Shown piece by piece: positions 8,833-16,015 of a DNA stretch of 22,144 nucleotides. Below the pieces are notes generated by a model. It ran no database searches and was not told the DNA's origin. It worked only from the letters and a program-made list of their open reading frames with translations. Position 1 is the stretch's first letter. Each line of letters starts with the position of its first letter. The stretch is from Betaproteobacteria bacterium (GTDB lineage Bacteria; Pseudomonadota; Gammaproteobacteria; Burkholderiales; SG8-39): the NCBI GenBank assembly GCA_027317055.1, contig DAHVFK010000012.1, positions 1 through 22,144 of the forward strand, given 5' to 3'. Position numbers and translations under genes: made by a program.

Positions 8833-10967
8833 GAGCGCTGTTGATCATTGGCGCCGCGCTGGCCGGAGTGCTAATGTTCCTGCTCGCCACAGCGAGCGCG
8901 AACACATCCCTGTTCGAACAGCACTACCCGATTCTGCTGGCGTTGAACGCGGCGCTGGCGGGTCTGCTGGCGGTACTGGTCACCTATCAGCTCGTCGCCT
9001 TGGCCCGCAAGTATCGCCGTCGCGTTTTTGGCTCGCGATTGACGCTGCGCTTTCTGGTTCTATTCGCAATGATGGCCGTCGCGCCCGGGCTGTTGGTGTA
9101 CACGGTGTCGGTACAGTTCCTGAGCAAGAGCATCGAATCATGGTTCGACGTTAAGGTCGATGCCGCGTTGGAAGGAGGGATCACCCTCGCGCAGGGCGCG
9201 ATCGACCAAATGCTCACCGAGATGAACGTCAAGGGGCGCGCCATGGCGCTGGAGCTCGCCGACCGCCAGCAGGCCGATCAAGTAGTGCTTCTCAACAGAC
9301 TGCGCGAACAGGCTGGTGTGCAGGAAGCAGTGATCGTTGCCGGTAACGGTCGAGTCGTGGCGACTGCAAGCGAAGACGTGGGCAAGCTGTATCCCGAAGT
9401 TCCTAGCGCACAGGCGCTGCGCCAGGCGCGCGTAAATCGCGGTTACACCGCGATCGATTCGCCTCCGGGCAAACCGCTCGCGCTGCGCGTTGTATTACCG
9501 ATCAACGCGTTTGCGCTTACCGACGAGGCGCGATACCTCCAGCTGCGACAGACCCTCCCGGAGTCGTTCACGCGCAGCGCAGAAGCCGTCGAGACGGCCT
9601 ACCGCGATTACCGCGAGCTGGCCCTGTCGAGGCAGGGGCTCAAGCGCATATATATCGTCACGCTCACGCTGGCCTTGTTGATGGGGTTGTTCTTCGCCAT
9701 CGGCCTCGCGGTAATCCTTTCCAATAGGCTTTCCGAGCCGCTCGCGAATTTGGCACAGGCGACGCAGGCGGTGGCGAGGGGTGATTTTTCACGTAGGGCG
9801 CCGATTACCAGTCGCGACGAGCTCGGAGTGCTCACGGAGTCGTTCAATTCCATGACGAGGCAACTCGACGACGCACGCCACTTCGTCGAAACGAACCGGG
9901 TTGCGCTCGAGACCGCCAAGGCGCACCTCGAGAACATATTGGCCAACCTCTCGGCGGGTGTGCTGGTATTCGACCGCGAGTTGCGCCTTTCGATCTTTAA
10001 CCACGGCGCCGCCGCTATCCTGGGCGACGAGCTGCGTGCCATGTCAGGCAAGGCGCTCGATGCGTGGCACGCCGGCCTGGATGCTTTTGCAAGCCCGGTA
10101 CGAGAGGCTTTTCTGGTCCACGGCCAACGGACCTGGCAGCTGGAGCTCGAACTCCGGGGCACGGGCAAGACGCTGCTAGCACGCGGCACCGCGCTTCGTA
10201 CCGCAACCGAGGGCGGGTACGTTCTGGTGTTCGACGACATCACGCAACTGATCCAGGCCCAGCGCGCGACGGCTTGGGCGGAGGTCGGGCGGCGGCTCGC
10301 ACACGAAATCAAGAACCCCCTTACGCCGATTCAGCTCTCGGCCGAGCGACTGGAAATGAAGCTCGCCGGTCGGCTTCCTGCGCAGGAGGCCGAGACGCTC
10401 AGACGGGCCACTCAAACTATCGTCAACCAGGTCGCAGCGCTAAAGGCAATGGTCGATGCGTTCCGCGATTATGCAAGGCTTCCTGCCCCCTCACTCACCG
10501 GGCTGGATCTGAACGTCCTGGTCAGGGAGGTGCTGGCGCTGTACGAGAACTCGAGCGTGCCGATTGCAAAGCAACTGTCCCCCGCGCTAAGGCCGGTGCG
10601 TGCAGATTCGGCCCAAATCCGACAGGTGTTGCACAACCTGATTCAGAATGCCCAAGACGCGCTCGAGCAGGGGGGGAAGGTAAGCAAGCCGGTCATAGAG
10701 GTCCGCACGGAGATGCAGGGTGACCGAGTAAAGATCGCCGTGAGCGACAATGGACCCGGATTCCCGGAAGAGATGATGACCCGCATATTCGAGCCGTACG
10801 TCACGACCAAACCGCGCGGCACGGGACTCGGTCTGGCCGTAGTAAAGAAGATCGTCGACGAGCATCACGGCAGCATCGCGATCGAGAATCGCCCTCAGCG
10901 GGGCGCCTGCGTAAGCGTATTGCTGCCCGTGATGGACGAGCAAGGCAGCGCGAGCAAGACCGCCTGA
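8829..10967 (+). CDS. ntrY: NtrY-like membrane sensor histidine kinase
   Basis: A 712-residue sensor kinase. I chose the ATG at 8829 because it overlaps the DUF4390 stop (ATGA) and begins a membrane segment; an upstream in-frame ATG at 8730 lies inside DUF4390. Segments in order: three N-terminal membrane helices (about 3-22, 33-53, 65-88), a periplasmic region to about 273, a fourth helix (274-296), HAMP (about 297-350), PAS (about 365-470), HisKA with phospho-acceptor His492 in RRLAHEIKNPLTPIQLSAER, and HATPase_c with NLIQNAQDAL, DNGPGFPE and GTGLGLAVVKKIV. This layout matches NtrY of the NtrYX family, linked to nitrogen, redox or envelope control in various proteobacteria. The signal sensed cannot be told from sequence. 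The partner regulator follows 30 bases later. Confidence 0.93.
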   Translation: MRALLIIGAALAGVLMFLLATASANTSLFEQHYPILLALNAALAGLLAVLVTYQLVALARKYRRRVFGSRLTLRFLVLFAMMAVAPGLLVYTVSVQFLSKSIESWFDVKVDAALEGGITLAQGAIDQMLTEMNVKGRAMALELADRQQADQVVLLNRLREQAGVQEAVIVAGNGRVVATASEDVGKLYPEVPSAQALRQARVNRGYTAIDSPPGKPLALRVVLPINAFALTDEARYLQLRQTLPESFTRSAEAVETAYRDYRELALSRQGLKRIYIVTLTLALLMGLFFAIGLAVILSNRLSEPLANLAQATQAVARGDFSRRAPITSRDELGVLTESFNSMTRQLDDARHFVETNRVALETAKAHLENILANLSAGVLVFDRELRLSIFNHGAAAILGDELRAMSGKALDAWHAGLDAFASPVREAFLVHGQRTWQLELELRGTGKTLLARGTALRTATEGGYVLVFDDITQLIQAQRATAWAEVGRRLAHEIKNPLTPIQLSAERLEMKLAGRLPAQEAETLRRATQTIVNQVAALKAMVDAFRDYARLPAPSLTGLDLNVLVREVLALYENSSVPIAKQLSPALRPVRADSAQIRQVLHNLIQNAQDALEQGGKVSKPVIEVRTEMQGDRVKIAVSDNGPGFPEEMMTRIFEPYVTTKPRGTGLGLAVVKKIVDEHHGSIAIENRPQRGACVSVLLPVMDEQGSASKTA

Positions 10968-10997
10968 GCCGGCACGCAATCAAGAGATGAATGCTTC

Positions 10998-12251
10998 ATG
11001 GCGCAAATCCTGATAGTCGACGACGAAGTCGGAATTCGCGAGCTGCTGTCGGAGATTCTCGCCGACGAAGGCCATCAGGTTCTGCTCGCCGAAAGCGCCG
11101 GAGCGGCGCGCGGCCTACGGGAGCGCCAGCGGCCCGACCTGGTGCTGCTCGACATCTGGATGCCGGATACGGACGGGATCACCCTGCTCAAGGAATGGGC
11201 AGCGACCGGACAGCTCACAATGCCTGTGGTCATGATGTCCGGGCACGGAACGATTGAGACCGCTGTAGAGGCAACGCGTATCGGCGCGCTCGACTTTCTC
11301 GAAAAACCGATCGCGCTGCAGCGACTCCTGGCCACAGTGAAGCGCGCGCTGCGCAACCAGGAGGCTGCTAAGCCGCGAGAAATCTCCCTTGCTACGCTTG
11401 GTCGCTCGGCGACGCTCGCAGAGGCGAAGAAGCGACTCGGTCAGGTGGCGCAAACGGCCGCGCCGCTGATGTTACGCGGCGAGCGCGGCATGCGGGCCGA
11501 GCTCTTTGCTCGGCTGCTTGCTGCCCCGGGCGCGCCGTTCATTGCCGGCGGGCCTCTACTGACGGAACCCACCAGCGAACTGCTTACCCGCGCGGCGGGA
11601 GGTATCCTGTTCATTCCGGATTTGGCGCGGCTCGAGCGCAACGAGCAAAGAAGTCTAGATTTTCTGCTGTCGCGCGCGGATAAGCATAAGGCGCGTGTCG
11701 TATCCTTTTCGTCGGTGGATGCGAGAACTCTGGCCGAAAAGCAAGACTTCGACGCCGAGTTGGTGGCCAGGCTCGCCCAAGTCACGCTCAAGCTGCCGGC
11801 GCTGCGCGACTTCGCTGAGGATGTGCCGGATCTTGCGGCGCTTATGCTTGCGCAGCTGATCGAGGCGCGAGCTTGTCCGCCGCGCCGGCTCTCTGTCGCG
11901 GCGCTGAACGCGCTGCGCCATCATCCATGGCCCGGCAACCTCGCCGAGCTCGAAAGCGTTATCACTGACCTCGCGCACACCGTGCTCGACGAGGAAATCG
12001 AGCTGCCCGACGTGGAACGCGTATTGACCACTCGGACCGATGCGCCGGATGCGCCGCAACTGGGACTCGATCTACCCTACCGCGAGGCGCGCGAGGCCTT
12101 CGAGCGGCTGTATTTCGAGCACCTCCTCGGGCGCGAGCAAGGCAGCATGTCACGCGTGGCAGAGCGCTCCGGACTCGAACGTACGCACCTGTACCGTAAG
12201 CTCAAGGCACTCGGGTTGTCGATCGGGCGGCGCGAGGAGAGCGGGTCCTGA
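10998..12251 (+). CDS. ntrX: NtrX-like response regulator with degenerate AAA+ domain
   Basis: A 417-residue response regulator, presumably phosphorylated by the upstream kinase. The receiver domain (1-120) is complete: acidic Asp8/Asp9, phospho-acceptor Asp52 (VLLDIWMPDTDG), Ser81 and Lys103. The central region aligns with a sigma-54 activator AAA+ domain but is broken. The Walker A position reads GERGMRAE instead of GEPGTGKE. The segment between Walker A and B is about half the usual length and has no GAFTGA. Walker B reads GGILFIPDL instead of GGTLFLDEI. The later region (DAELVARLAQVTLKLPALRD, HPWPGNLAELESV) is better kept. The C-terminus carries a Fis-type helix-turn-helix (MSRVAERSGLERTHLYRKLK). 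It therefore probably acts as a DNA-binding regulator that does not need ATP hydrolysis or sigma-54. Confidence 0.9.
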   Translation: MAQILIVDDEVGIRELLSEILADEGHQVLLAESAGAARGLRERQRPDLVLLDIWMPDTDGITLLKEWAATGQLTMPVVMMSGHGTIETAVEATRIGALDFLEKPIALQRLLATVKRALRNQEAAKPREISLATLGRSATLAEAKKRLGQVAQTAAPLMLRGERGMRAELFARLLAAPGAPFIAGGPLLTEPTSELLTRAAGGILFIPDLARLERNEQRSLDFLLSRADKHKARVVSFSSVDARTLAEKQDFDAELVARLAQVTLKLPALRDFAEDVPDLAALMLAQLIEARACPPRRLSVAALNALRHHPWPGNLAELESVITDLAHTVLDEEIELPDVERVLTTRTDAPDAPQLGLDLPYREAREAFERLYFEHLLGREQGSMSRVAERSGLERTHLYRKLKALGLSIGRREESGS

Positions 12252-12312
12252 GCCTGATGCGCAGCCGCAAAAGGTCTACAATGGCGCGCCTTGCGCAGGG
12301 GAAAGTGCGACC

Positions 12313-13686
12313 TTGAAAATCATCATACTCGGCGCTGGGCAGGTCGGCGCGTCGGTTGCCGAGAGCCTTGTTTCCGAGCAAAACGACATTACGGTCGTCG
12401 ACGTCGACCCGACGCGATTGCGCGCGCTGCAGGACAGGTTTGATTTGCGCACGCTGGTAGGAAGCGCCTCGCATCCCTCCGTCCTGGCGGAAGCAGGCGC
12501 TGCAGACGCCGACCTCTTGATTGCCGTTACGCAGTCTGACGAGACGAATCTCGTTGCCTGCAAGGTTGCCGCGCGCATGTTCAATGTTCCGCGGCGAGTG
12601 GCACGCATCCGAGCGACCGATTTTCTGAATGACGAGAAAGTGCTGGGCCCGGAGGGTTTCGACGTCGACCTGTCGATTTGCCCCGAGCAGGTGCTTACCG
12701 ACTACATTGTCAAGCTGGTCGAGTTTCCCGAGGCGCTGCAGGTGCTGGATTTCGCCGATGGCCGCGTGAGCCTCGTCGCGGTGCGCTCGTACATGGGTGG
12801 CCCGCTGGTCGGGCGTCAACTGAAGGACCTGCGGCAACATATTCCCGGTGTCGATACGCGTGTGGTCGCCATCTTCCGCCGCGACCGCGCCATCGTTCCA
12901 GATGGCGATACGGTGATCGAGGTCGGCGACGAAGTGTTCTGCCTCGCGCCGGAGAAACATATTCGCCGGGTTATGCGTGAGCTGCGCCGCATGGACCGTC
13001 CGGTCAAACGCGTGATGGTCGCGGGCGGCGGTAACATCGGGTTGCGCCTCGCACGAGCGCTCGAGAACGACTATTCGGTGCGCGTCGTCGAGCACAACAA
13101 GCGCCGCTGCGAGATGCTCGCTGCCAAGGTCAACCGTGCATTGGTGCTCAACGGTGATGCCACCGATGAAGAGCTGCTCGAGCAGGAAAATATCGCCGAG
13201 ATGGATCTGTTCGTGGCCGTTACCAACGACGACGAACACAACATAATGAGCGCGCTGCTGGCCAAGCGCATGGGTGCGCGGCGCGTTGTAGCGCTGATCA
13301 ATCGTCGTTCGTATGTGGATCTCCTTCAGAGCGGCGAGATCGACATCGCGATATCGCCGGCCCAGGCGACTATCGGCAAGTTGCTGGCACACGTGCGTCG
13401 CGGCGACGTGGTCTCGGTCCACAGCCTGCGGCGAGGCGCAGCCGAGGCGCTCGAGGCCGTGGTGCACGGCGATCGCGAATCCTGCCGCGTCACGGGTCGG
13501 CGGATTGACGAAATCGATCTTCCCGCGGGCACGACCATCGGTGCGCTGGTGCGCGGAGACGAGGTGATCATGGCGCACCACGACTCCGTCATCCAGGCCG
13601 AAGACCACGTGATCGTTTTCGTGGCTGACAAGAAGACGCTGCCGCGAGTGGAGAAGTTGTTTCAGGTCGGCGTCCGGTTTCTCTAA
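12313..13686 (+). CDS. trkA: Trk potassium uptake regulatory subunit TrkA
   Basis: A 457-residue peripheral membrane subunit that gates TrkH and binds NAD(H). It has two RCK modules. The first N-domain starts KIIILGAGQVGASVAESL with the GxGxxG loop and ITVVDVD acidic end; the second starts VMVAGGGNIGLRLARALE with VRVVEHN. Each is followed by an RCK_C region. I set the start at TTG 12313: the preceding in-frame residues are antisense-like filler overlapping ntrX, the TTG yields the canonical N-terminus and E. coli-like length (458), and AGGGGA lies about eleven bases upstream. No in-frame ATG or GTG fits. trkH follows after 18 bases, so subunit and channel are co-expressed. Confidence 0.95.
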   Translation: MKIIILGAGQVGASVAESLVSEQNDITVVDVDPTRLRALQDRFDLRTLVGSASHPSVLAEAGAADADLLIAVTQSDETNLVACKVAARMFNVPRRVARIRATDFLNDEKVLGPEGFDVDLSICPEQVLTDYIVKLVEFPEALQVLDFADGRVSLVAVRSYMGGPLVGRQLKDLRQHIPGVDTRVVAIFRRDRAIVPDGDTVIEVGDEVFCLAPEKHIRRVMRELRRMDRPVKRVMVAGGGNIGLRLARALENDYSVRVVEHNKRRCEMLAAKVNRALVLNGDATDEELLEQENIAEMDLFVAVTNDDEHNIMSALLAKRMGARRVVALINRRSYVDLLQSGEIDIAISPAQATIGKLLAHVRRGDVVSVHSLRRGAAEALEAVVHGDRESCRVTGRRIDEIDLPAGTTIGALVRGDEVIMAHHDSVIQAEDHVIVFVADKKTLPRVEKLFQVGVRFL

Positions 13687-13704
13687 CGCCGGGCGCGCGC
13701 GGCA

Positions 13705-15162
13705 ATGGGAAGGTTCAACGCTGTCCTGAACCTGCTTTCGGTTGTGGTGATCATCTTTGCCGCCACCATGCTCGTGCCGCTCGGCTTGTCGCTGCATCTT
13801 GCGGACGGGGCGGAGCAGGCCTACGACAGCGCGATTCTGGCTACGGCGCTGGCCGGTGGACTGAGCTGGGTCGCGACACGCGGCCGGCAGCGCGAGCTAC
13901 AGGCGCGTGACGGCTTTCTGCTGGTTACGCTCGCCTGGACGGTGCTGCCCGCATTCGGCGCGCTGCCGTTGTTGTCCTACCTGCCGAAGCTCTCCTTTAC
14001 CGAAGCATATTTCGAAGCCATGTCGGGCCTGACGACTACGGGCGCGACGGTGCTTAGCGGGCTCGACCGCTTGCCGCCATCGATTAACTTCTGGCGTTGC
14101 GAGCTGCAATGGCTCGGCGGCATGGGGATCCTGGTGCTAGTGGTCGCGATCCTGCCCCTTCTAGGGGTAGGCGGTCGGCAGATCCTGAAGGCCGAGACGC
14201 CGGGGCCAATGAAGGATACCAAGCTCACGCCGCGCATTACCGAAACCGCAAAGGGGCTGTGGGGCGTGTACGGCCTGCTCACGATCGCGTGCGCACTCGC
14301 GATGCGCTGGGCAGGGATGAGCTGGCTGGATGCGGTGATGCACGCTTTTACCACCATGAGTACGGGCGGCTTTTCGCCCTACGATGCCAGTTTTGCGCAC
14401 TGGAACTCTCCGGCGATCGAGGCCGTGACAATCGTCTTTATGCTAATCGCCGGCATCAATTTCGCGACCCACTTCCAGGTGCTTCGAAAGCGCAGCCTGA
14501 AGCCCTACCGCGAGGATCCGGAAATCGGCGTGTTCTTCGCGGTGATCGCCGTCAGCATAGTCGGCATCACCCTGTTTCTGATGGCGAAGGGTGTTTACCG
14601 GGATTTCTGGGTGGCGCTGCGCTATACGGCGTTCAATCTGGTGTCGGTTGCCACCTCGACCGGCTACGCCAACACCGACTTCGGGGTTTGGCCGCTGTTC
14701 GCGCCACTGTGGATGCTGTTTCTGGTCTCCTTCGTCAGCTGCTCGGGATCCACCGGCGGCGGCATCAAGCTGGTACGCGCGATGCTGATGTTCAAGCAGG
14801 CGTTCCGCGAGCTTGCCCGCATTGTTCATCCGCGCGCCTACATTCCGGTCAAGCTAGGCGGACATCCGATCGAAAACAACATTATTTTTGCCGTGCTCGC
14901 GTTCATGCTCGTCTACGGCGGCACGATAAGCGTGATGACAATGCTGCTTGCGGCGACCGGCCTCGATTTCGTCACCGCCTTTTCCGCCGTGGTGGCTTGC
15001 ATCAACAACCTCGGCCCGGGCCTCGGGCAGGTCGGCCCGGCATCGAACTTCGCGCTGCTGGACGACTTCCAGACTTGGTTGTGTTCGGCCGCCATGCTGC
15101 TTGGGCGGCTCGAGCTGCTGACCGTGCTGGTGCTGCTGACGCCCGCGTTCTGGCGCAAGTGA
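13705..15162 (+). CDS. trkH: Trk potassium transporter membrane subunit TrkH
   Basis: A 485-residue polytopic inner-membrane potassium channel/transporter, the partner of TrkA. The four selectivity-filter loops of the superfamily are visible: SGLTTTGATVL, FTTMSTGGFSPYD, SVATSTGYANTDFG and NNLGPGLGQVGP, each with its central glycine. The intramembrane gating segment between the third pair of helices is also recognisable (SCSGSTGGGIKLVR). Length matches E. coli TrkH (483). The start ATG at 13705 gives a hydrophobic first helix (LNLLSVVVIIFAATMLVPLG). The last codons overlap the next ORF as GTGA, so that small ORF is probably translated by ribosomes finishing trkH. Confidence 0.97.
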   Translation: MGRFNAVLNLLSVVVIIFAATMLVPLGLSLHLADGAEQAYDSAILATALAGGLSWVATRGRQRELQARDGFLLVTLAWTVLPAFGALPLLSYLPKLSFTEAYFEAMSGLTTTGATVLSGLDRLPPSINFWRCELQWLGGMGILVLVVAILPLLGVGGRQILKAETPGPMKDTKLTPRITETAKGLWGVYGLLTIACALAMRWAGMSWLDAVMHAFTTMSTGGFSPYDASFAHWNSPAIEAVTIVFMLIAGINFATHFQVLRKRSLKPYREDPEIGVFFAVIAVSIVGITLFLMAKGVYRDFWVALRYTAFNLVSVATSTGYANTDFGVWPLFAPLWMLFLVSFVSCSGSTGGGIKLVRAMLMFKQAFRELARIVHPRAYIPVKLGGHPIENNIIFAVLAFMLVYGGTISVMTMLLAATGLDFVTAFSAVVACINNLGPGLGQVGPASNFALLDDFQTWLCSAAMLLGRLELLTVLVLLTPAFWRK

Positions 15163-15491
15163 CGCGCACGCCTGTGCACATCGTGACGGGCGCGCCGAGT
15201 GCAACACGCGCCCTGGTCGAGCGACTGCTGGCCGCGCGCCCCGGCTGGGCGAAACTAGCTCCGGTCGGATGCCCGTGTTGTACCGGTCGCGTGGAGACCC
15301 AGATTGCGCTCGCACGCCTGCTGCGCGACCCTAGACCGGAACGCGTGCTGCTCGAACTGGCGGATGAACAGCACCTTGCGGCGCTGCAGCGAGCGCTGGG
15401 CGAGTGGCCGCTCGCCCGCTATGTCGAATCCGCGAGCGTAATTCGCTTACCGCGCGACAGCGAGATCGTGCCCGAGGCGCTAGGCGCGTAG
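15159..15491 (+). CDS. small CobW-like protein lacking the P-loop
   Basis: A 110-residue ORF starting with the GTG at 15159 that overlaps the trkH stop as GTGA. The N-terminus (VHIVTGAPSATRALVERLLA) aligns with the start of CobW/COG0523 metal-chaperone GTPases, where LTGFLGAGKTTLLNRLL is expected, but the Walker A lysine and threonine are replaced by Arg17 and Ala18. The CobW metal motif is kept as Gly37-Cys38-Pro-Cys40-Cys41. The following text (ALARLLRDPRPERVLLEL) matches the helix and strand after CxCC, but the ETSG switch is lost. It ends near residue 110, far short of the 300-plus residues of full CobW. It may bind a metal but probably not GTP. It could be a decayed gene or a specialised short protein; coupling to trkH and an intact reading frame favour a real product. 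I do not know a described function. Confidence 0.65.
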   Translation: MTRTPVHIVTGAPSATRALVERLLAARPGWAKLAPVGCPCCTGRVETQIALARLLRDPRPERVLLELADEQHLAALQRALGEWPLARYVESASVIRLPRDSEIVPEALGA

Positions 15492-15860
15492 CGCTGCCAC
15501 TACCAACGCCAGCCAGCCGAGGATAAACGCCACGCCGCCGAGCGGCGTTACGGCACCGAGCCACTTTGAACCGGTGAGCGCTAGTAAGTAGAGGCTGCCG
15601 CAGAATAGGACGATTCCTGCCGTCAGCAGCCACCCGGCCGCGCGCAGCCAGCCGGCCTCTGGAGACAGTTGCAAGGCGAGGCCGACAGCGAGCACTCCGA
15701 GCGCGTGCCAGAAGTGGTATTGCACCGCCGTGTGGTAGACCTCGAGCATGTCGGCGGGTAGCCGTGCCTTCAGCGCGTGCGCCCCGAACGCTCCCAATAC
15801 CACCGCCAGCGCCGCCATAGCGGCACCGACCACGACGAACAGCTTGGCACTGCCGCTCAT
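15480..15860 (-). CDS. DUF423 family small membrane protein
   Basis: A 126-residue inner-membrane protein with four predicted helices. It matches DUF423 (E. coli YgdD type) by GAFGAHALKARL near residues 23-34, YHTAVQYHFWHALGVLAVGL and the LFCGSLYLLALTG and TPLGGVAFILGW segments. The family's function is not established. The stop codon (15480-15482) lies inside the end of the convergent CobW-like ORF, so the two genes overlap tail to tail by 12 bases with no terminator between them. It starts 17 bases after the THX gene stop and is probably co-transcribed with it and perhaps with metH. Confidence 0.93.
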   Translation of the reverse strand: MSGSAKLFVVVGAAMAALAVVLGAFGAHALKARLPADMLEVYHTAVQYHFWHALGVLAVGLALQLSPEAGWLRAAGWLLTAGIVLFCGSLYLLALTGSKWLGAVTPLGGVAFILGWLALVVAALRA

Positions 15861-15877
15861 GCGCTGGGGTCGCGGAG

Positions 15878-15973
15878 TTAGCTGCTCTTCTTTTTCGTGC
15901 GCTGCGGACGCTTCTTGCCGTAACTGCCCTTGTATACCTTGCCGCGCCGCGTGCGCTTGTCGCCCTTGCCCAT
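15878..15973 (-). CDS. 30S ribosomal protein THX family, 31 residues
   Basis: A very short, very basic ORF: it begins MGKGDKRTRRGK, continues VYKGSYGKKRPQR and ends TKKKSS. This is the pattern of the bacterial THX/Thx small-subunit protein (first described in Thermus; the family is MGKGDxRTRRGKxxxGSYG-like), which sits in a cavity at the top of the 30S head. It has 31 codons and a stop. A GGAG Shine-Dalgarno six bases before the ATG supports translation. It starts 42 bases after the metH stop and precedes the DUF423 gene by 17 bases. At this length it is easily missed by gene finders. Confidence 0.9.
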   Translation of the reverse strand: MGKGDKRTRRGKVYKGSYGKKRPQRTKKKSS

Positions 15974-16008
15974 GGTTTGCTCCGCGATAATGAATATTGC
16001 GCTACCGG

Positions 16009-16014
16009 ATTATA
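16009..16014 (-). promoter_or_regulatory. perfect -10 box upstream of the THX gene
   Basis: The minus strand reads TATAAT at 16014-16009, immediately after the metH stop codon (16018-16016), about 36 bases before the THX start. No convincing -35 or extended -10 is present, as the -35 region lies within metH coding sequence. It could be a weak or activator-dependent start site giving THX and DUF423 their own transcript. Confidence 0.4.
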
Positions 16015-16015
16015 G

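Noticed and set aside
12277..12282. TACAAT as a -10 box for trkA
   Set aside because: It matches five of six positions, but no -35 resembling the consensus lies 15-19 bases upstream. The gene can be read from the ntrYX transcript.
12040..12312. N-terminal extension of trkA to an upstream ATG
   Set aside because: The extra 91 residues overlap ntrX in another frame and show no similarity to TrkA, whose normal N-terminus begins at TTG 12313.
12202..13797. 531-codon minus-strand ORF opposite trkA
   Set aside because: It is the antisense shadow of a high-GC coding region. Its translation is low-complexity His/Arg/Gln-rich and matches no family I know, while trkA on the other strand is complete.
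14097..15158. N-terminal extension of the CobW-like ORF through trkH
   Set aside because: This part is an out-of-frame translation of trkH, with Arg/His-rich nonsense composition. Only the portion from GTG 15159 resembles a protein family.
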